Below, one piece after another: positions 7,759-15,707 of a stretch of 64,000 nt of DNA (positions are counted from its first letter, which is position 1; each line of letters starts with the position of its first letter). Origin of the DNA: Arcticimaribacter sp965277835. Its GTDB lineage: Bacteria > Bacteroidota > Bacteroidia > Flavobacteriales > Flavobacteriaceae. The stretch is taken from contig OZ255841.1 of the NCBI GenBank assembly GCA_965277835.1, positions 1,922,001 to 1,986,000 of the forward strand. The letters are read 5' to 3'. A model generated the notes under the pieces. That model saw only the letters and a list, made by a program, of their open reading frames with translations. It searched no databases and was not told the origin of the DNA. The translations under genes and the position numbers were made by a program.

Positions 7759-10125
7759 ATGGAACAAAATATTATTTATTTCCCACTTGTGCTATCAATT
7801 ATAGGGCTTGTTTATATGTTTATTCGCGCAAATTGGGTAAAGAAGCAGTCACCCGGAAGTGAGAGGATGCAAGAGATTTCTAAAGCAATTAAAGTAGGAG
7901 CGCTTGCTTTTTTAAATGCAGAATATCGCTTATTGCTTGTGTTTGTTATGGTTGCTTCGGTAGCACTCTATGGGATTTCGATTGTTGTTGACACAACAAG
8001 TTGGATGATTGTCCCTGCTTTTATTTTTGGAGCATTCTTTTCTGCACTCGCAGGGAATATTGGTATGCGTATTGCAACCGATGCTAATGCTCGTACTGCG
8101 GAGGCTGCAAAAACAAGTTTACCTAAAGCGCTTCAGGTTTCGTTTGGTGGAGGAACTGTAATGGGACTTGGGGTTGCTGGACTTGCAGTTCTTGGGCTAA
8201 CATTATTATTCATCTTTTTTATATCTCAATTTATGGGGCAACAAGGGTCTTTTTACAATAATATGACAATTGTTTTGGAGGCACTTGCTGGTTTTTCTTT
8301 TGGGGCAGAGTCTATAGCCTTGTTTGCTAGAGTAGGAGGTGGTATTTATACTAAAGCTGCCGATGTTGGTGCCGATTTGGTTGGTAAAGTAGAAGCAGGA
8401 ATTCCTGAAGACGATCCGCGTAACCCAGCTACAATCGCAGATAATGTAGGAGATAATGTAGGAGATGTAGCAGGTATGGGTGCCGATTTGTTTGGCTCTT
8501 ATGTAGCAACGGTTCTTGCGGCTATGGTACTAGGGAATTATTTGGTACGAGATATGTCTATTGATGGACAATTTGTAGATGCGTTTAATAATATGGGACC
8601 TATTTTACTCCCAATAGTAATTGCTGGGGTTGGAATATTAGCCTCCACTTTAGGAACATTTTTAGTTAAGATTTCATCGAACAATGTTAAAGAAGCTCAA
8701 GTACAAGCTGCTTTAGATAGAGGCAATTGGGTTGCTATTTTAATTACGCTTATCGTTAGTTATTTTTTAATTGATTGGATGTTACCAGAAACAATGAACA
8801 TGAAATTTTTTGGAGAGGGATACAAATCTATTTCTTCATTAAACGTGTTTTGGGCAGCTTGTATTGGACTATCTGTCGGAGCGTTAATTTCAATAGTTAC
8901 GGCTCATTATACAAGTTTAGGCAAAAAACCAGTAATGGATATTGTTAAGAATAGCTCAACAGGAGCAGCAACAAACATAATAGCTGGTCTTGCCGTTGGA
9001 ATGAAATCTACATTTTTATCTGTTATATTATTTGCTGCCGCTATATACGGCTCATATACTTTGGCAGGTTTTTATGGAGTAGCTTTGGCAGCCTCTGCTA
9101 TGATGGCAACCACGGCAATGCAATTAGCTATTGATGCTTTTGGACCTATTGCAGATAACGCAGGAGGTGTCGCCGAAATGAGCGAATTAAACCCAGAAGT
9201 TAGAGAACGAACTGATATTTTAGATTCTGTAGGGAATACTACCGCAGCTGTAGGTAAAGGCTTTGCTATTGCTTCTGCGGCATTAACTGCTTTAGCACTT
9301 TTTGCTGCATATGTTACTTTTACTGGAATTGATGGGATTAATATTTTCAAAGCAGATGTTTTAGCAATGCTATTTGTAGGAGCAATGATACCCGTTGTTT
9401 TTTCTGCACTTGCAATGCAGTCAGTTGGGAGAGCTGCAATGAAAATGGTAGAAGAAGTACGTAGGCAGTTTAGAGAAATTCCTGGAATACTGGAAGGTAC
9501 AGCAAAGCCCGAGTATGCAAAATGTATAGATATTTCGACTAAGGCAGCACTGAGAGAAATGCTTTTACCTGGGCTAATTACAATTCTTTTTCCAATTATT
9601 ATTGGATTAATATTTGGAGCAGAGCCATTAGGAGGTTATATGGCTGGAGTTTGTGTAAGCGGTGTTATGTGGGCTATTTTTCAGAACAATGCAGGAGGTG
9701 CTTGGGATAATGCTAAAAAATCGTTTGAAGCAGGTGTAGAAATTAATGGTGAAATGACTTATAAAGGTTCTGATGCTCATAAGGCAGCAGTAACAGGAGA
9801 TACTGTTGGAGACCCGTTTAAAGACACCTCGGGGCCGTCGATGAATATATTAATTAAACTTACGTGTTTAATAGGCCTTGTAATTGCACCTATTATCGGT
9901 TCACATGAAACAGAAAGTATGGCGCATAAAGAGACAAGTAAAGAAGTTTGGGTCGAGGTTCAATCTACGGATGAAAACTCAGATATTATGGAAGCTACTA
10001 TTACAACTACCACATCTGAAGGAGGAGAAGTAAAGACAGAGAAGAAAGTAATTAAAGGAACCGAAGCTGAAATTGAAAAAGAAGCAAAAAAAATTGAGGG
10101 AGTTAAAATAGAAATTGAACATTAA
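7759..10125 (+). CDS. hppA: Membrane-bound ion-pumping pyrophosphatase, predicted K+-dependent
   Basis: Integral membrane enzyme that hydrolyses pyrophosphate and pumps H+ and/or Na+ outward. The 788 residues contain about 16 membrane helices. The substrate-site motif DVGADLVGKVEAG and the following DDPRNPATIADNVGDNVGD lie near residues 205-240. The K+ determinant reads GNTTAAVGKG, with Ala496 and Gly499, the residues of K+-dependent enzymes (K+-independent enzymes have Lys and Thr there). Whether it moves Na+ or H+ cannot be settled by eye. Residues from about 715 to the end form a charged Glu/Lys/Thr-rich soluble tail that is absent from many homologues. It lies between pdhB and a toxin-antitoxin pair and appears monocistronic. 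Confidence 0.95.
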   Translation: MEQNIIYFPLVLSIIGLVYMFIRANWVKKQSPGSERMQEISKAIKVGALAFLNAEYRLLLVFVMVASVALYGISIVVDTTSWMIVPAFIFGAFFSALAGNIGMRIATDANARTAEAAKTSLPKALQVSFGGGTVMGLGVAGLAVLGLTLLFIFFISQFMGQQGSFYNNMTIVLEALAGFSFGAESIALFARVGGGIYTKAADVGADLVGKVEAGIPEDDPRNPATIADNVGDNVGDVAGMGADLFGSYVATVLAAMVLGNYLVRDMSIDGQFVDAFNNMGPILLPIVIAGVGILASTLGTFLVKISSNNVKEAQVQAALDRGNWVAILITLIVSYFLIDWMLPETMNMKFFGEGYKSISSLNVFWAACIGLSVGALISIVTAHYTSLGKKPVMDIVKNSSTGAATNIIAGLAVGMKSTFLSVILFAAAIYGSYTLAGFYGVALAASAMMATTAMQLAIDAFGPIADNAGGVAEMSELNPEVRERTDILDSVGNTTAAVGKGFAIASAALTALALFAAYVTFTGIDGINIFKADVLAMLFVGAMIPVVFSALAMQSVGRAAMKMVEEVRRQFREIPGILEGTAKPEYAKCIDISTKAALREMLLPGLITILFPIIIGLIFGAEPLGGYMAGVCVSGVMWAIFQNNAGGAWDNAKKSFEAGVEINGEMTYKGSDAHKAAVTGDTVGDPFKDTSGPSMNILIKLTCLIGLVIAPIIGSHETESMAHKETSKEVWVEVQSTDENSDIMEATITTTTSEGGEVKTEKKVIKGTEAEIEKEAKKIEGVKIEIEH

Positions 10126-10183
10126 TTTTACCTCAACACAGCTTTAAATTTTTTATGTAGTAATAAGTGCATTGAAAACATCT

Positions 10184-10486
10184 TTATTTCAATTTCTTTT
10201 TAATGTCCATTCTTTGATGCAGAATTCTAACAATTTCAATAGTACTGTTTTCTGCTTTTCTGTAAAAAATTAGATGTGACTTTACTTTGGTAACTCGATA
10301 ATTTTTTCGTGTTAGTTCTACTGACTTTCCAGTCATAGAATTGTTTGCAATAAATTCAATTTCTTCAATTATTAAATCATAATATCTGTCTGCTTGTTTT
10401 TTTGACCACTTGTTAAGTGTAAAAACCCAAATTTTATCTAAATCTTCTATTGCTTTTCTACTTATGAGGTATTTATTTTTACTCAT
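10184..10486 (-). CDS. ParE/RelE-family toxin of a type II toxin-antitoxin pair
   Basis: A 100-residue basic protein of the RelE/ParE superfamily. The opening KYLISRKAIEDLDKIWVFTLNKWSKKQADRYYDLI, with a central GKSVELTRKNYRVTKVKSHLIFYRKAENSTIEIVRILHQRMDI, is a clear ParE pattern, including the C-terminal ILHQRMD strand. ParE members poison DNA gyrase and RelE members cut mRNA; the sequence alone favours ParE because of its partner. Its ATG overlaps the last four bases of the antitoxin gene upstream (10483-10486), so translation is coupled. Confidence 0.85.
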   Translation of the reverse strand: MSKNKYLISRKAIEDLDKIWVFTLNKWSKKQADRYYDLIIEEIEFIANNSMTGKSVELTRKNYRVTKVKSHLIFYRKAENSTIEIVRILHQRMDIKKKLK

Positions 10487-10725
10487 AAATGATTATGATG
10501 CAACTTTTTTAAATGTTCTTTTGGGTTGAAGTCATCAACAAGCCCACTTTGTTCTCCTATTTCTAGAGCTTTGATTAACTCTTTTTCTTTTTCCTCTTCT
10601 TTTTCTAATAACCTTAAAGCAGAACGAATGACTTCACTAGTAGAACTATATTTCCCTGATTCTACCTCATTGCGAATAAAATCCTCGAAATGATTTCCGA
10701 GTGATATTGATGTGTTTTTTCCCAT
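10483..10725 (-). CDS. ParD-type antitoxin
   Basis: An 80-residue ribbon-helix-helix antitoxin of the ParD/CC2985 type. The N-terminal part (ISLGNHFEDFIRNEVESGKYSSTSEVIRSALRLLE) is the DNA-binding dimerisation domain; the C-terminal half (LVDDFNPKEHLKKLH) wraps the toxin. It precedes the toxin, overlaps it by four bases and follows a promoter filled with inverted repeats, as expected for an autoregulated pair. Confidence 0.87.
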   Translation of the reverse strand: MGKNTSISLGNHFEDFIRNEVESGKYSSTSEVIRSALRLLEKEEEKEKELIKALEIGEQSGLVDDFNPKEHLKKLHHNHL

Positions 10726-10726
10726 T

Positions 10727-10774
10727 TTTGATTATGATATAATCAAATATACCAAATTTTGGTAACTCAACAAA
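10727..10774 (-). promoter_or_regulatory. parDE promoter with two overlapping inverted repeats
   Basis: On the minus strand a TTTG (10774-10771) is followed after 19 bases by TATATTTG (10751-10744), a full match to the Bacteroidota promoter. Two inverted repeats sit on it: arms TTTGATTAT and ATAATCAAA (10727-10747, three-base centre), two bases before the antitoxin ATG, and arms TACCAAA and TTTGGTA (10750-10764, one-base centre) between -33 and -7. These are the likely operators for the ParD ribbon-helix-helix domain. The repeats and the promoter are seen directly; binding is inferred. Confidence 0.7.
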
Positions 10775-10886
10775 TAATAGAAAACAGGGAGAGTCAAAAT
10801 AGAAGTTGAGTAAAAGATAATTACCTTTATTTAGTAATCCTGAATCAAGACTTAACAAGGATTTGAATCCAACAGCTTTATTCCAA

Positions 10887-11501
10887 TTAAAACAACCCGT
10901 TTATTTCGGAGTCTATCAATTCAATTATAGAACCTAAATCTTCGGGGCTATCTACAAAATTGACTTGGTCAACATCAATAATTAAAAGTTTTCCTTTACT
11001 ATAGTTATGTATCCAAGCCTCGTATCGTTCATTTAATCGACTGAGGTAATCTATGCTTATAGAATTTTCGAATTTTCGCCCTCTTTTGTGTATGTTCTTA
11101 ACTAAGTTAGAAATACTAGAGCGTAAATAAATCATTAAATCTGGTGCCTTTACTAGGGGCTCCATTAATTCGAAAAGTGATTTATAGTTTTGATAATCAC
11201 GTTGAGAAAGTAATCCCATAGCGTGCAAGTTAGGAGCGAATATATGCGAGTCTTCATAAATGCTCCGGTCTTGAATTACATTCGTTTCGTTTTGTTGAAT
11301 TTCTATAAGTTGTTTAAAACGGCTATTCAAAAAGTAGATTTGAAGATTAAAAGCCCAACGTTCCATTTGGTGATAAAAATCATCTAAATATGGGTTGTCA
11401 GCGATTTCTTCAAAATGACTTTTCCATTTATAATGCTTAGATAATAAATCTGTTAGGCTAGTTTTTCCAGCTCCAATATTTCCAGCAATGACTATATGCA
11501 T
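10887..11501 (-). CDS. Deoxynucleoside kinase family protein
   Basis: Phosphorylates salvaged deoxynucleosides with ATP. The 204 residues match the dNK family (deoxyadenosine/deoxyguanosine kinase branch): P-loop GNIGAGKT at residues 7-14, the EEIADNPYLDDFY segment near residue 32 that contacts the sugar, QDRSIYEDSHIFA near residue 77 with the DRS motif, and the lid KRGRKFE near residue 139. Substrate preference cannot be read from sequence. It is divergent from the methionine operon, and 160 bases of AT-rich sequence without a gene separate its 3' end from the antitoxin gene. Confidence 0.9.
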   Translation of the reverse strand: MHIVIAGNIGAGKTSLTDLLSKHYKWKSHFEEIADNPYLDDFYHQMERWAFNLQIYFLNSRFKQLIEIQQNETNVIQDRSIYEDSHIFAPNLHAMGLLSQRDYQNYKSLFELMEPLVKAPDLMIYLRSSISNLVKNIHKRGRKFENSISIDYLSRLNERYEAWIHNYSKGKLLIIDVDQVNFVDSPEDLGSIIELIDSEINGLF

Positions 11502-11657
11502 AAAAGGGTATTAATTTTTTTGAAACTGACAAAATCTATTTTTAATAAATCAGAGTTTAAAGAATGCAAAGTAATAGTAATTTTTGATAAATGAAAGTAT
11601 ATTTAAAAGCACAAATCAATTTTTTTGATAAATTCTTTTCGTTTTAAAAAAAGTATA

Positions 11658-11665
11658 TATCTTTG
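11658..11665 (+). promoter_or_regulatory. -7 promoter element of the methionine operon
   Basis: TATCTTTG followed by C matches TAnnTTTG. A start about five to seven bases downstream would place the transcript 5' end immediately before the first stem of the riboswitch at 11676, which supports both calls. The -33 region reads TTTTCG rather than TTTG. Confidence 0.55.
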
Positions 11666-11675
11666 CCAATAATAA

Positions 11676-11774
11676 CGAGGAAGGATTTGATCTGATTGCA
11701 ACCTCATTAAAAAATTGCTAAAACAGAATTGCTTTCGCAAAAAGAAGTAATCTTCAAATCCTTCCTGAAAGCAA
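11676..11774 (+). promoter_or_regulatory. SAM-II (metA-type) riboswitch and expression platform upstream of metK
   Basis: The aptamer (11676-11728) keeps the SAM-II core in order: GATTT, then ATTGCAA, then GCTAAAA. P1 is GAGG (11677-11680) with CCTC (11702-11705); the pseudoknot stem is TCTG (11691-11694) with CAGA (11724-11727). Both stems differ in bases from the crystallised SAM-II yet still pair, which is the best evidence. Downstream, 13 bases at 11754-11766 are exactly complementary to 11678-11690, which would dismantle the aptamer, while TTGCTTTC (11729-11736) can pair with GAAAGCAA (11767-11774), six bases before the ATG. The two pairings cross and so compete. I infer that SAM binding frees 11754-11766 and lets the start-site stem form, lowering translation of the methionine genes. 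Confidence 0.8.
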
Positions 11775-11780
11775 ATTTAT

Positions 11781-13040
11781 ATGTCATATTTTTTTACCTC
11801 AGAATCTGTAAGTGAAGGACACCCAGATAAAGTCGCAGATCAAATTAGCGACGCTTTAATAGATAATTTTTTAGCTTTTGATCCTAATAGCAAGGTTGCT
11901 TGCGAAACTTTAGTAACTACTGGACAGGCAGTTTTGGCAGGAGAAGTTAAAAGCGACACCTATTTAGATGTACAAAAAATAGCGCGCGACACCATAAACA
12001 AAATTGGGTATACCAAAGGAGAATATCAATTTAGTGGAGATTCTTGTGGCGTTATTTCTCTTATTCACGAGCAGTCTCAAGACATTAACCAAGGTGTTGA
12101 TCGTAGTGACAAAAAAAATCAAGGTGCTGGTGATCAAGGAATTATGTTTGGGTACGCCTCAAACGAAACGGATAATCTTATGCCTCTAGCTCTTGATTTA
12201 TCGCATAAACTATTGATTGAGCTTGCAACACTGAGGAGAGAAAACAAAGAAATAAATTATTTGAGACCCGATGCAAAATCACAAGTAACATTAGAATATG
12301 ATGATACAGGTGTACCAATTCGAATTGATACTATTGTAATTTCAACACAACACGATCCTTTTAGTGATAATGATGAGGAAATGTTGTCTAAAATAAAGAA
12401 TGACCTAATTTCTATTTTAATTCCACGAGTTAAAGAGAAATTGCCTAAACGAATTCAATTGCTTTTTGACGATAATGTAACGTATCATATTAACCCTACG
12501 GGTAAGTTTGTCATTGGAGGACCTCATGGCGACACAGGATTAACAGGGCGAAAAATTATTGTAGACACCTATGGTGGAAAAGGAGCCCATGGAGGCGGAG
12601 CTTTTAGCGGGAAAGACCCCTCTAAGGTTGACAGAAGTGCAGCTTATGCGTCTCGTCATATTGCCAAAAATTTAGTGGCTGCAGGTATTACCGATGAAGT
12701 TTTAATTCAATTGAGTTATGCAATTGGTGTTGCCGAGCCTACATCTATAGCAGTAAATACGTATGGAAAATCTAATGTGGATTTGTCAGATGGAGAAATT
12801 GCAAAAAAAATAAAATCTATTTTCGATTTAACACCTTATGGCATTGAACAACGTTTAAAACTTAGAACACCTATTTATTCGGAAACTGCAGCTTATGGTC
12901 ATATGGGGCGCCAGCCTCAAATTATTACTAAAACTTTCGAATCCCCATATAGTGGGAAAGTAACCCAAGAAGTTGAATTGTTTACTTGGGAAAAACTAGA
13001 CTATATCGACCAAATTAAGAAAGAGTTTCAAATAAAATAA
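11781..13040 (+). CDS. metK: S-adenosylmethionine synthetase
   Basis: Makes SAM from methionine and ATP. The 419 residues are in the normal Bacteroidota range. Clear signatures: FTSESVSEGHPDKVADQISDA near residue 5, GDQGIMFGYA near residue 116 and GGGAFSGKDPSKVDRSAAY near residue 271. It is the first gene after the SAM-II riboswitch and starts a nine-gene same-strand run ending at metF, with gaps of mostly a few bases; its product is the riboswitch ligand, closing a feedback loop. Confidence 0.97.
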   Translation: MSYFFTSESVSEGHPDKVADQISDALIDNFLAFDPNSKVACETLVTTGQAVLAGEVKSDTYLDVQKIARDTINKIGYTKGEYQFSGDSCGVISLIHEQSQDINQGVDRSDKKNQGAGDQGIMFGYASNETDNLMPLALDLSHKLLIELATLRRENKEINYLRPDAKSQVTLEYDDTGVPIRIDTIVISTQHDPFSDNDEEMLSKIKNDLISILIPRVKEKLPKRIQLLFDDNVTYHINPTGKFVIGGPHGDTGLTGRKIIVDTYGGKGAHGGGAFSGKDPSKVDRSAAYASRHIAKNLVAAGITDEVLIQLSYAIGVAEPTSIAVNTYGKSNVDLSDGEIAKKIKSIFDLTPYGIEQRLKLRTPIYSETAAYGHMGRQPQIITKTFESPYSGKVTQEVELFTWEKLDYIDQIKKEFQIK

Positions 13041-13046
13041 TATAGA

Positions 13047-14318
13047 ATGCAAGATTTAAAATTTAAAACTAAATCACTTCATGCAGGGCATGACGTAAGT
13101 AAAACTGAAAGAACAAGAGCAGTACCAATTTATCAATCAACAGCCTATGTGTTCAATGATACTGAACACGCAGCAAATCTATTTTCTCTAGCAGAGACAG
13201 GATATATATATACTCGACTTAACAATCCTACAAATGATGTTTTAGAAAAACGATTAGCAAGTATTGAAGGTGGAATAGCTGCGGTTTCTACTGCATCGGG
13301 AACAGCCGCAATAGCAACAGCTCTAATGGTTTTGTTGAAGTCTGGAGACCATATTGTGGCATCTAATAGTTTATACGGGGGTACATATAATTTGTTAAAT
13401 GTAACACTACCACGGCTAGGGATTACTACAACTTTTGTTGACCCAAAAGACCCTAAAAATTTTCAACTAGCAGTTCAAGATAACACCCGTGCATTTTTTG
13501 CGGAATCTCTTGGAAATCCTAAATTAGATGTACTAGACTTAAAAGTAATATCAAGCTATGCTAAACAAGCAAAAGTTCCTTTTATTGTAGATAATACAGT
13601 TGCTACACCGGCATTATTAAACCCTATTGAACATGGGGCAAATATTGTAATTCATTCGTTGACTAAATATATTAACGGAAACGGAACTGCGCTAGGAGGT
13701 ATAATTATAGACGCAGGTACTTTTGATTATTCAAACGGATTATTCCCTGAGTTTACAGAACCCTCGCCAGGGTATCATGGGTTAGTATATCACGATGTTT
13801 TAGGAGCAGCAGCTTTTATAGCTAAAGTACGTATAGAAGGGTTACGAGATTTTGGAAGCGCATTAAGTCCCTTCAATAGTTTTCAGATTATACAAGGTTT
13901 AGAAACACTTTCTGTAAGAATGAGTCAACACTCAGAGAGTGGATTACAAATTGCAGAATGGTTAGAAAAACAAGACGAAGTTACATGGGTAAATTATCCA
14001 GGGCTCGCTTCCAGCAAGTACAATAAGCTAGCAAAACAATATCTCCCTAAAGGACAGAGTGGAATAGTTACTTTTGGTTTGAAAGGAGGGTTTGAAGCCG
14101 CAAAAAAAGCTGTAGATAATATCAAAATATTCTCTTTATTAGCGAATATTGGCGATACTAAATCTTTGATTATCCACCCTGCAAGTACTACGCATCAACA
14201 ATTGAGTGCAAGTGATCAAGAAACTACAGGAGTGACTCAAGATTTGATTCGACTGTCAATAGGGCTAGAGGACATAGAAGATCTTAAGAGCGATTTAAAA
14301 CAAGCATTTAAGGTTTAA
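13047..14318 (+). CDS. metY: O-acetylhomoserine sulfhydrylase (aminocarboxypropyltransferase)
   Basis: PLP enzyme of the Cys/Met metabolism family that joins sulfide to O-acetylhomoserine to give homocysteine. The 423 residues and the start FKTKSLHAGHDVSKTERTRAVPIYQS are typical of the longer MetY branch. YIYTRLNNPTNDVLEKRLA near residue 51 and the PLP lysine in HSLTKYINGNGTALGG near residue 208 are visible. It begins six bases after metK and is followed by metX, which makes its substrate. MetZ downstream could do the same reaction with another acyl donor. Confidence 0.93.
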   Translation: MQDLKFKTKSLHAGHDVSKTERTRAVPIYQSTAYVFNDTEHAANLFSLAETGYIYTRLNNPTNDVLEKRLASIEGGIAAVSTASGTAAIATALMVLLKSGDHIVASNSLYGGTYNLLNVTLPRLGITTTFVDPKDPKNFQLAVQDNTRAFFAESLGNPKLDVLDLKVISSYAKQAKVPFIVDNTVATPALLNPIEHGANIVIHSLTKYINGNGTALGGIIIDAGTFDYSNGLFPEFTEPSPGYHGLVYHDVLGAAAFIAKVRIEGLRDFGSALSPFNSFQIIQGLETLSVRMSQHSESGLQIAEWLEKQDEVTWVNYPGLASSKYNKLAKQYLPKGQSGIVTFGLKGGFEAAKKAVDNIKIFSLLANIGDTKSLIIHPASTTHQQLSASDQETTGVTQDLIRLSIGLEDIEDLKSDLKQAFKV

Positions 14319-14320
14319 TA

Positions 14321-15271
14321 ATGATTACCGAAGCGTTACATGACGAGATTAAACAACTGGTTTTACCAAATGGCATAAAGTTGACCTATCAACACTATGG
14401 GCAGTCTTATAAAACAGCACCTGTTGTTTTAGTAAATCATCCGCTCACAGGAAACTCAAATGTAGCAGGGACTTCTGGGTGGTGGAATCAGCTTATAGGT
14501 AAAGGTAAGACTATAGATACTGAAAATTATGCGGTAATAGGATTTAATATTCCTGGGAATGGGTATGACGGTATTATAATAGAAGATTATGAGACTTGGA
14601 ATACAGGATTAGTTGCAGAGTTATTTTATGATGGACTAAATCAACTAGGTATAAGCCAACTCTATGCAGTAATTGGGGGTTCAATTGGTGCTGGTATTGG
14701 TTGGGAAATGATTGCTAAGTATCCAAGTTTTGTAGAGCATTTCATTTCAGTAGGAGGAGATTGGAAATCTACCGATTGGATGATAGCGAATACATTTTTG
14801 CAAAAACAAATTTTGCATAGTAATCCTAAACCTATTGAAATTGCACGTATGCATGCAATGCTTTGTTATAGAACTCCAAAAGCACTTAAATTAAGATTTA
14901 ATAGGTCTAGGGATAAAAAATCAGGATTATACAATGCTGAGTCTTGGTTATTACATCATGGAGATAAGCTAGCAAATCGGTTCAATTTATCAGCTTATAA
15001 AATGATGAACCACTTATTAGGAACCATCGATATTACTCGTGAGGGAAGTAGTTTTGAAGAGTTAATTTCTACTATTAAATCCGAAATACATATTTTTTCT
15101 ATTGATAGCGATTTGTTTTTTCCATTGTCAGAGGATTTAGAAACAGTTGAGAGAGCTAAGCGCGTAGGAGTAAATATTAAACATCAAGTTATAGAATCAG
15201 ATTTTGGGCATGATGCTTTTCTGATAGAGTTTGAAAAGTTACATCCGTTGTTACAAACCATTTTTAATTAA
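14321..15271 (+). CDS. metX: Homoserine O-acetyltransferase-like alpha/beta hydrolase
   Basis: Acyltransferase that activates homoserine for sulfhydrylation. The 316 residues are at the short end for MetX. The alpha/beta-hydrolase fold is clear: VNHPLTGNSNVAG near residue 39, nucleophile Ser in GGSIGAGIGWE near residue 123, the acidic residue in SIDSDLFFPLSED near residue 264 and the catalytic His in DFGHDAFL near residue 298. MetX rather than a generic hydrolase is supported by the GWWNQLIGKGKTIDTENYAVIG segment and by its place between metY and metZ. Whether it uses acetyl-CoA or succinyl-CoA cannot be read by eye. Confidence 0.88.
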   Translation: MITEALHDEIKQLVLPNGIKLTYQHYGQSYKTAPVVLVNHPLTGNSNVAGTSGWWNQLIGKGKTIDTENYAVIGFNIPGNGYDGIIIEDYETWNTGLVAELFYDGLNQLGISQLYAVIGGSIGAGIGWEMIAKYPSFVEHFISVGGDWKSTDWMIANTFLQKQILHSNPKPIEIARMHAMLCYRTPKALKLRFNRSRDKKSGLYNAESWLLHHGDKLANRFNLSAYKMMNHLLGTIDITREGSSFEELISTIKSEIHIFSIDSDLFFPLSEDLETVERAKRVGVNIKHQVIESDFGHDAFLIEFEKLHPLLQTIFN

Positions 15272-15278
15272 TGATCAA

Positions 15279-15707
15279 ATGAAAGTAGTATTAGAACGTA
15301 TTAATGATAATTATTTATTTGAGGCTAATAGTTCAAATAATTTACAAGTGTTAATGGATAATAAGTCCAAAAAAGAAGGTAAAGTAGAAGGCATAAGCCC
15401 TATGGAAGTTTTGCTAATGGGAGTTGCAGGTTGTAGTAGCATCGATGTGGTTGCTATTTTAAATAAGCAAAGGATTAATCCGATTTCTCTTAAAATGGAA
15501 GTGGAAGGAATTAGAGATCCTAATGCTATTCCGTCTCCATTTACAGGCATTAATGTTACTGTTTTTTTAGAAGGCGATAATATTACTGCCGAAAAAGCAA
15601 AACGAGCGGTTCAACTTTCTTTCGACAAATATTGTTCGGTTTCAAAATCCCTTGACCCTAATATAATTATTAAACAAAATATTGTTTTAAACGGAGTTAA
15701 GATATGA
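15279..15707 (+). CDS. OsmC family protein
   Basis: A 142-residue OsmC-like protein, starting at the ATG at 15279; a longer in-frame reading from 15231 overlaps metX and is rejected. The core GISPMEVLLMGVAGCSSIDVVAIL near residue 40 holds the first conserved Cys, and the second is in DKYCSVSKSL near residue 119, as in OsmC/Ohr peroxidases. Its place inside the methionine operon, between metX and metZ, is a recurring arrangement in flavobacteria and suggests a role linked to sulfur metabolites or peroxide protection of thiols, but that is inference. Confidence 0.9.
   Translation: MKVVLERINDNYLFEANSSNNLQVLMDNKSKKEGKVEGISPMEVLLMGVAGCSSIDVVAILNKQRINPISLKMEVEGIRDPNAIPSPFTGINVTVFLEGDNITAEKAKRAVQLSFDKYCSVSKSLDPNIIIKQNIVLNGVKI

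Noticed and set aside
10859..10870. GGATTTGAATCC resembling the T-arm of a tRNA
   Set aside because: No acceptor, D-arm or anticodon arm could be built around it, and the 12 bases form a palindrome with no seven-base loop.
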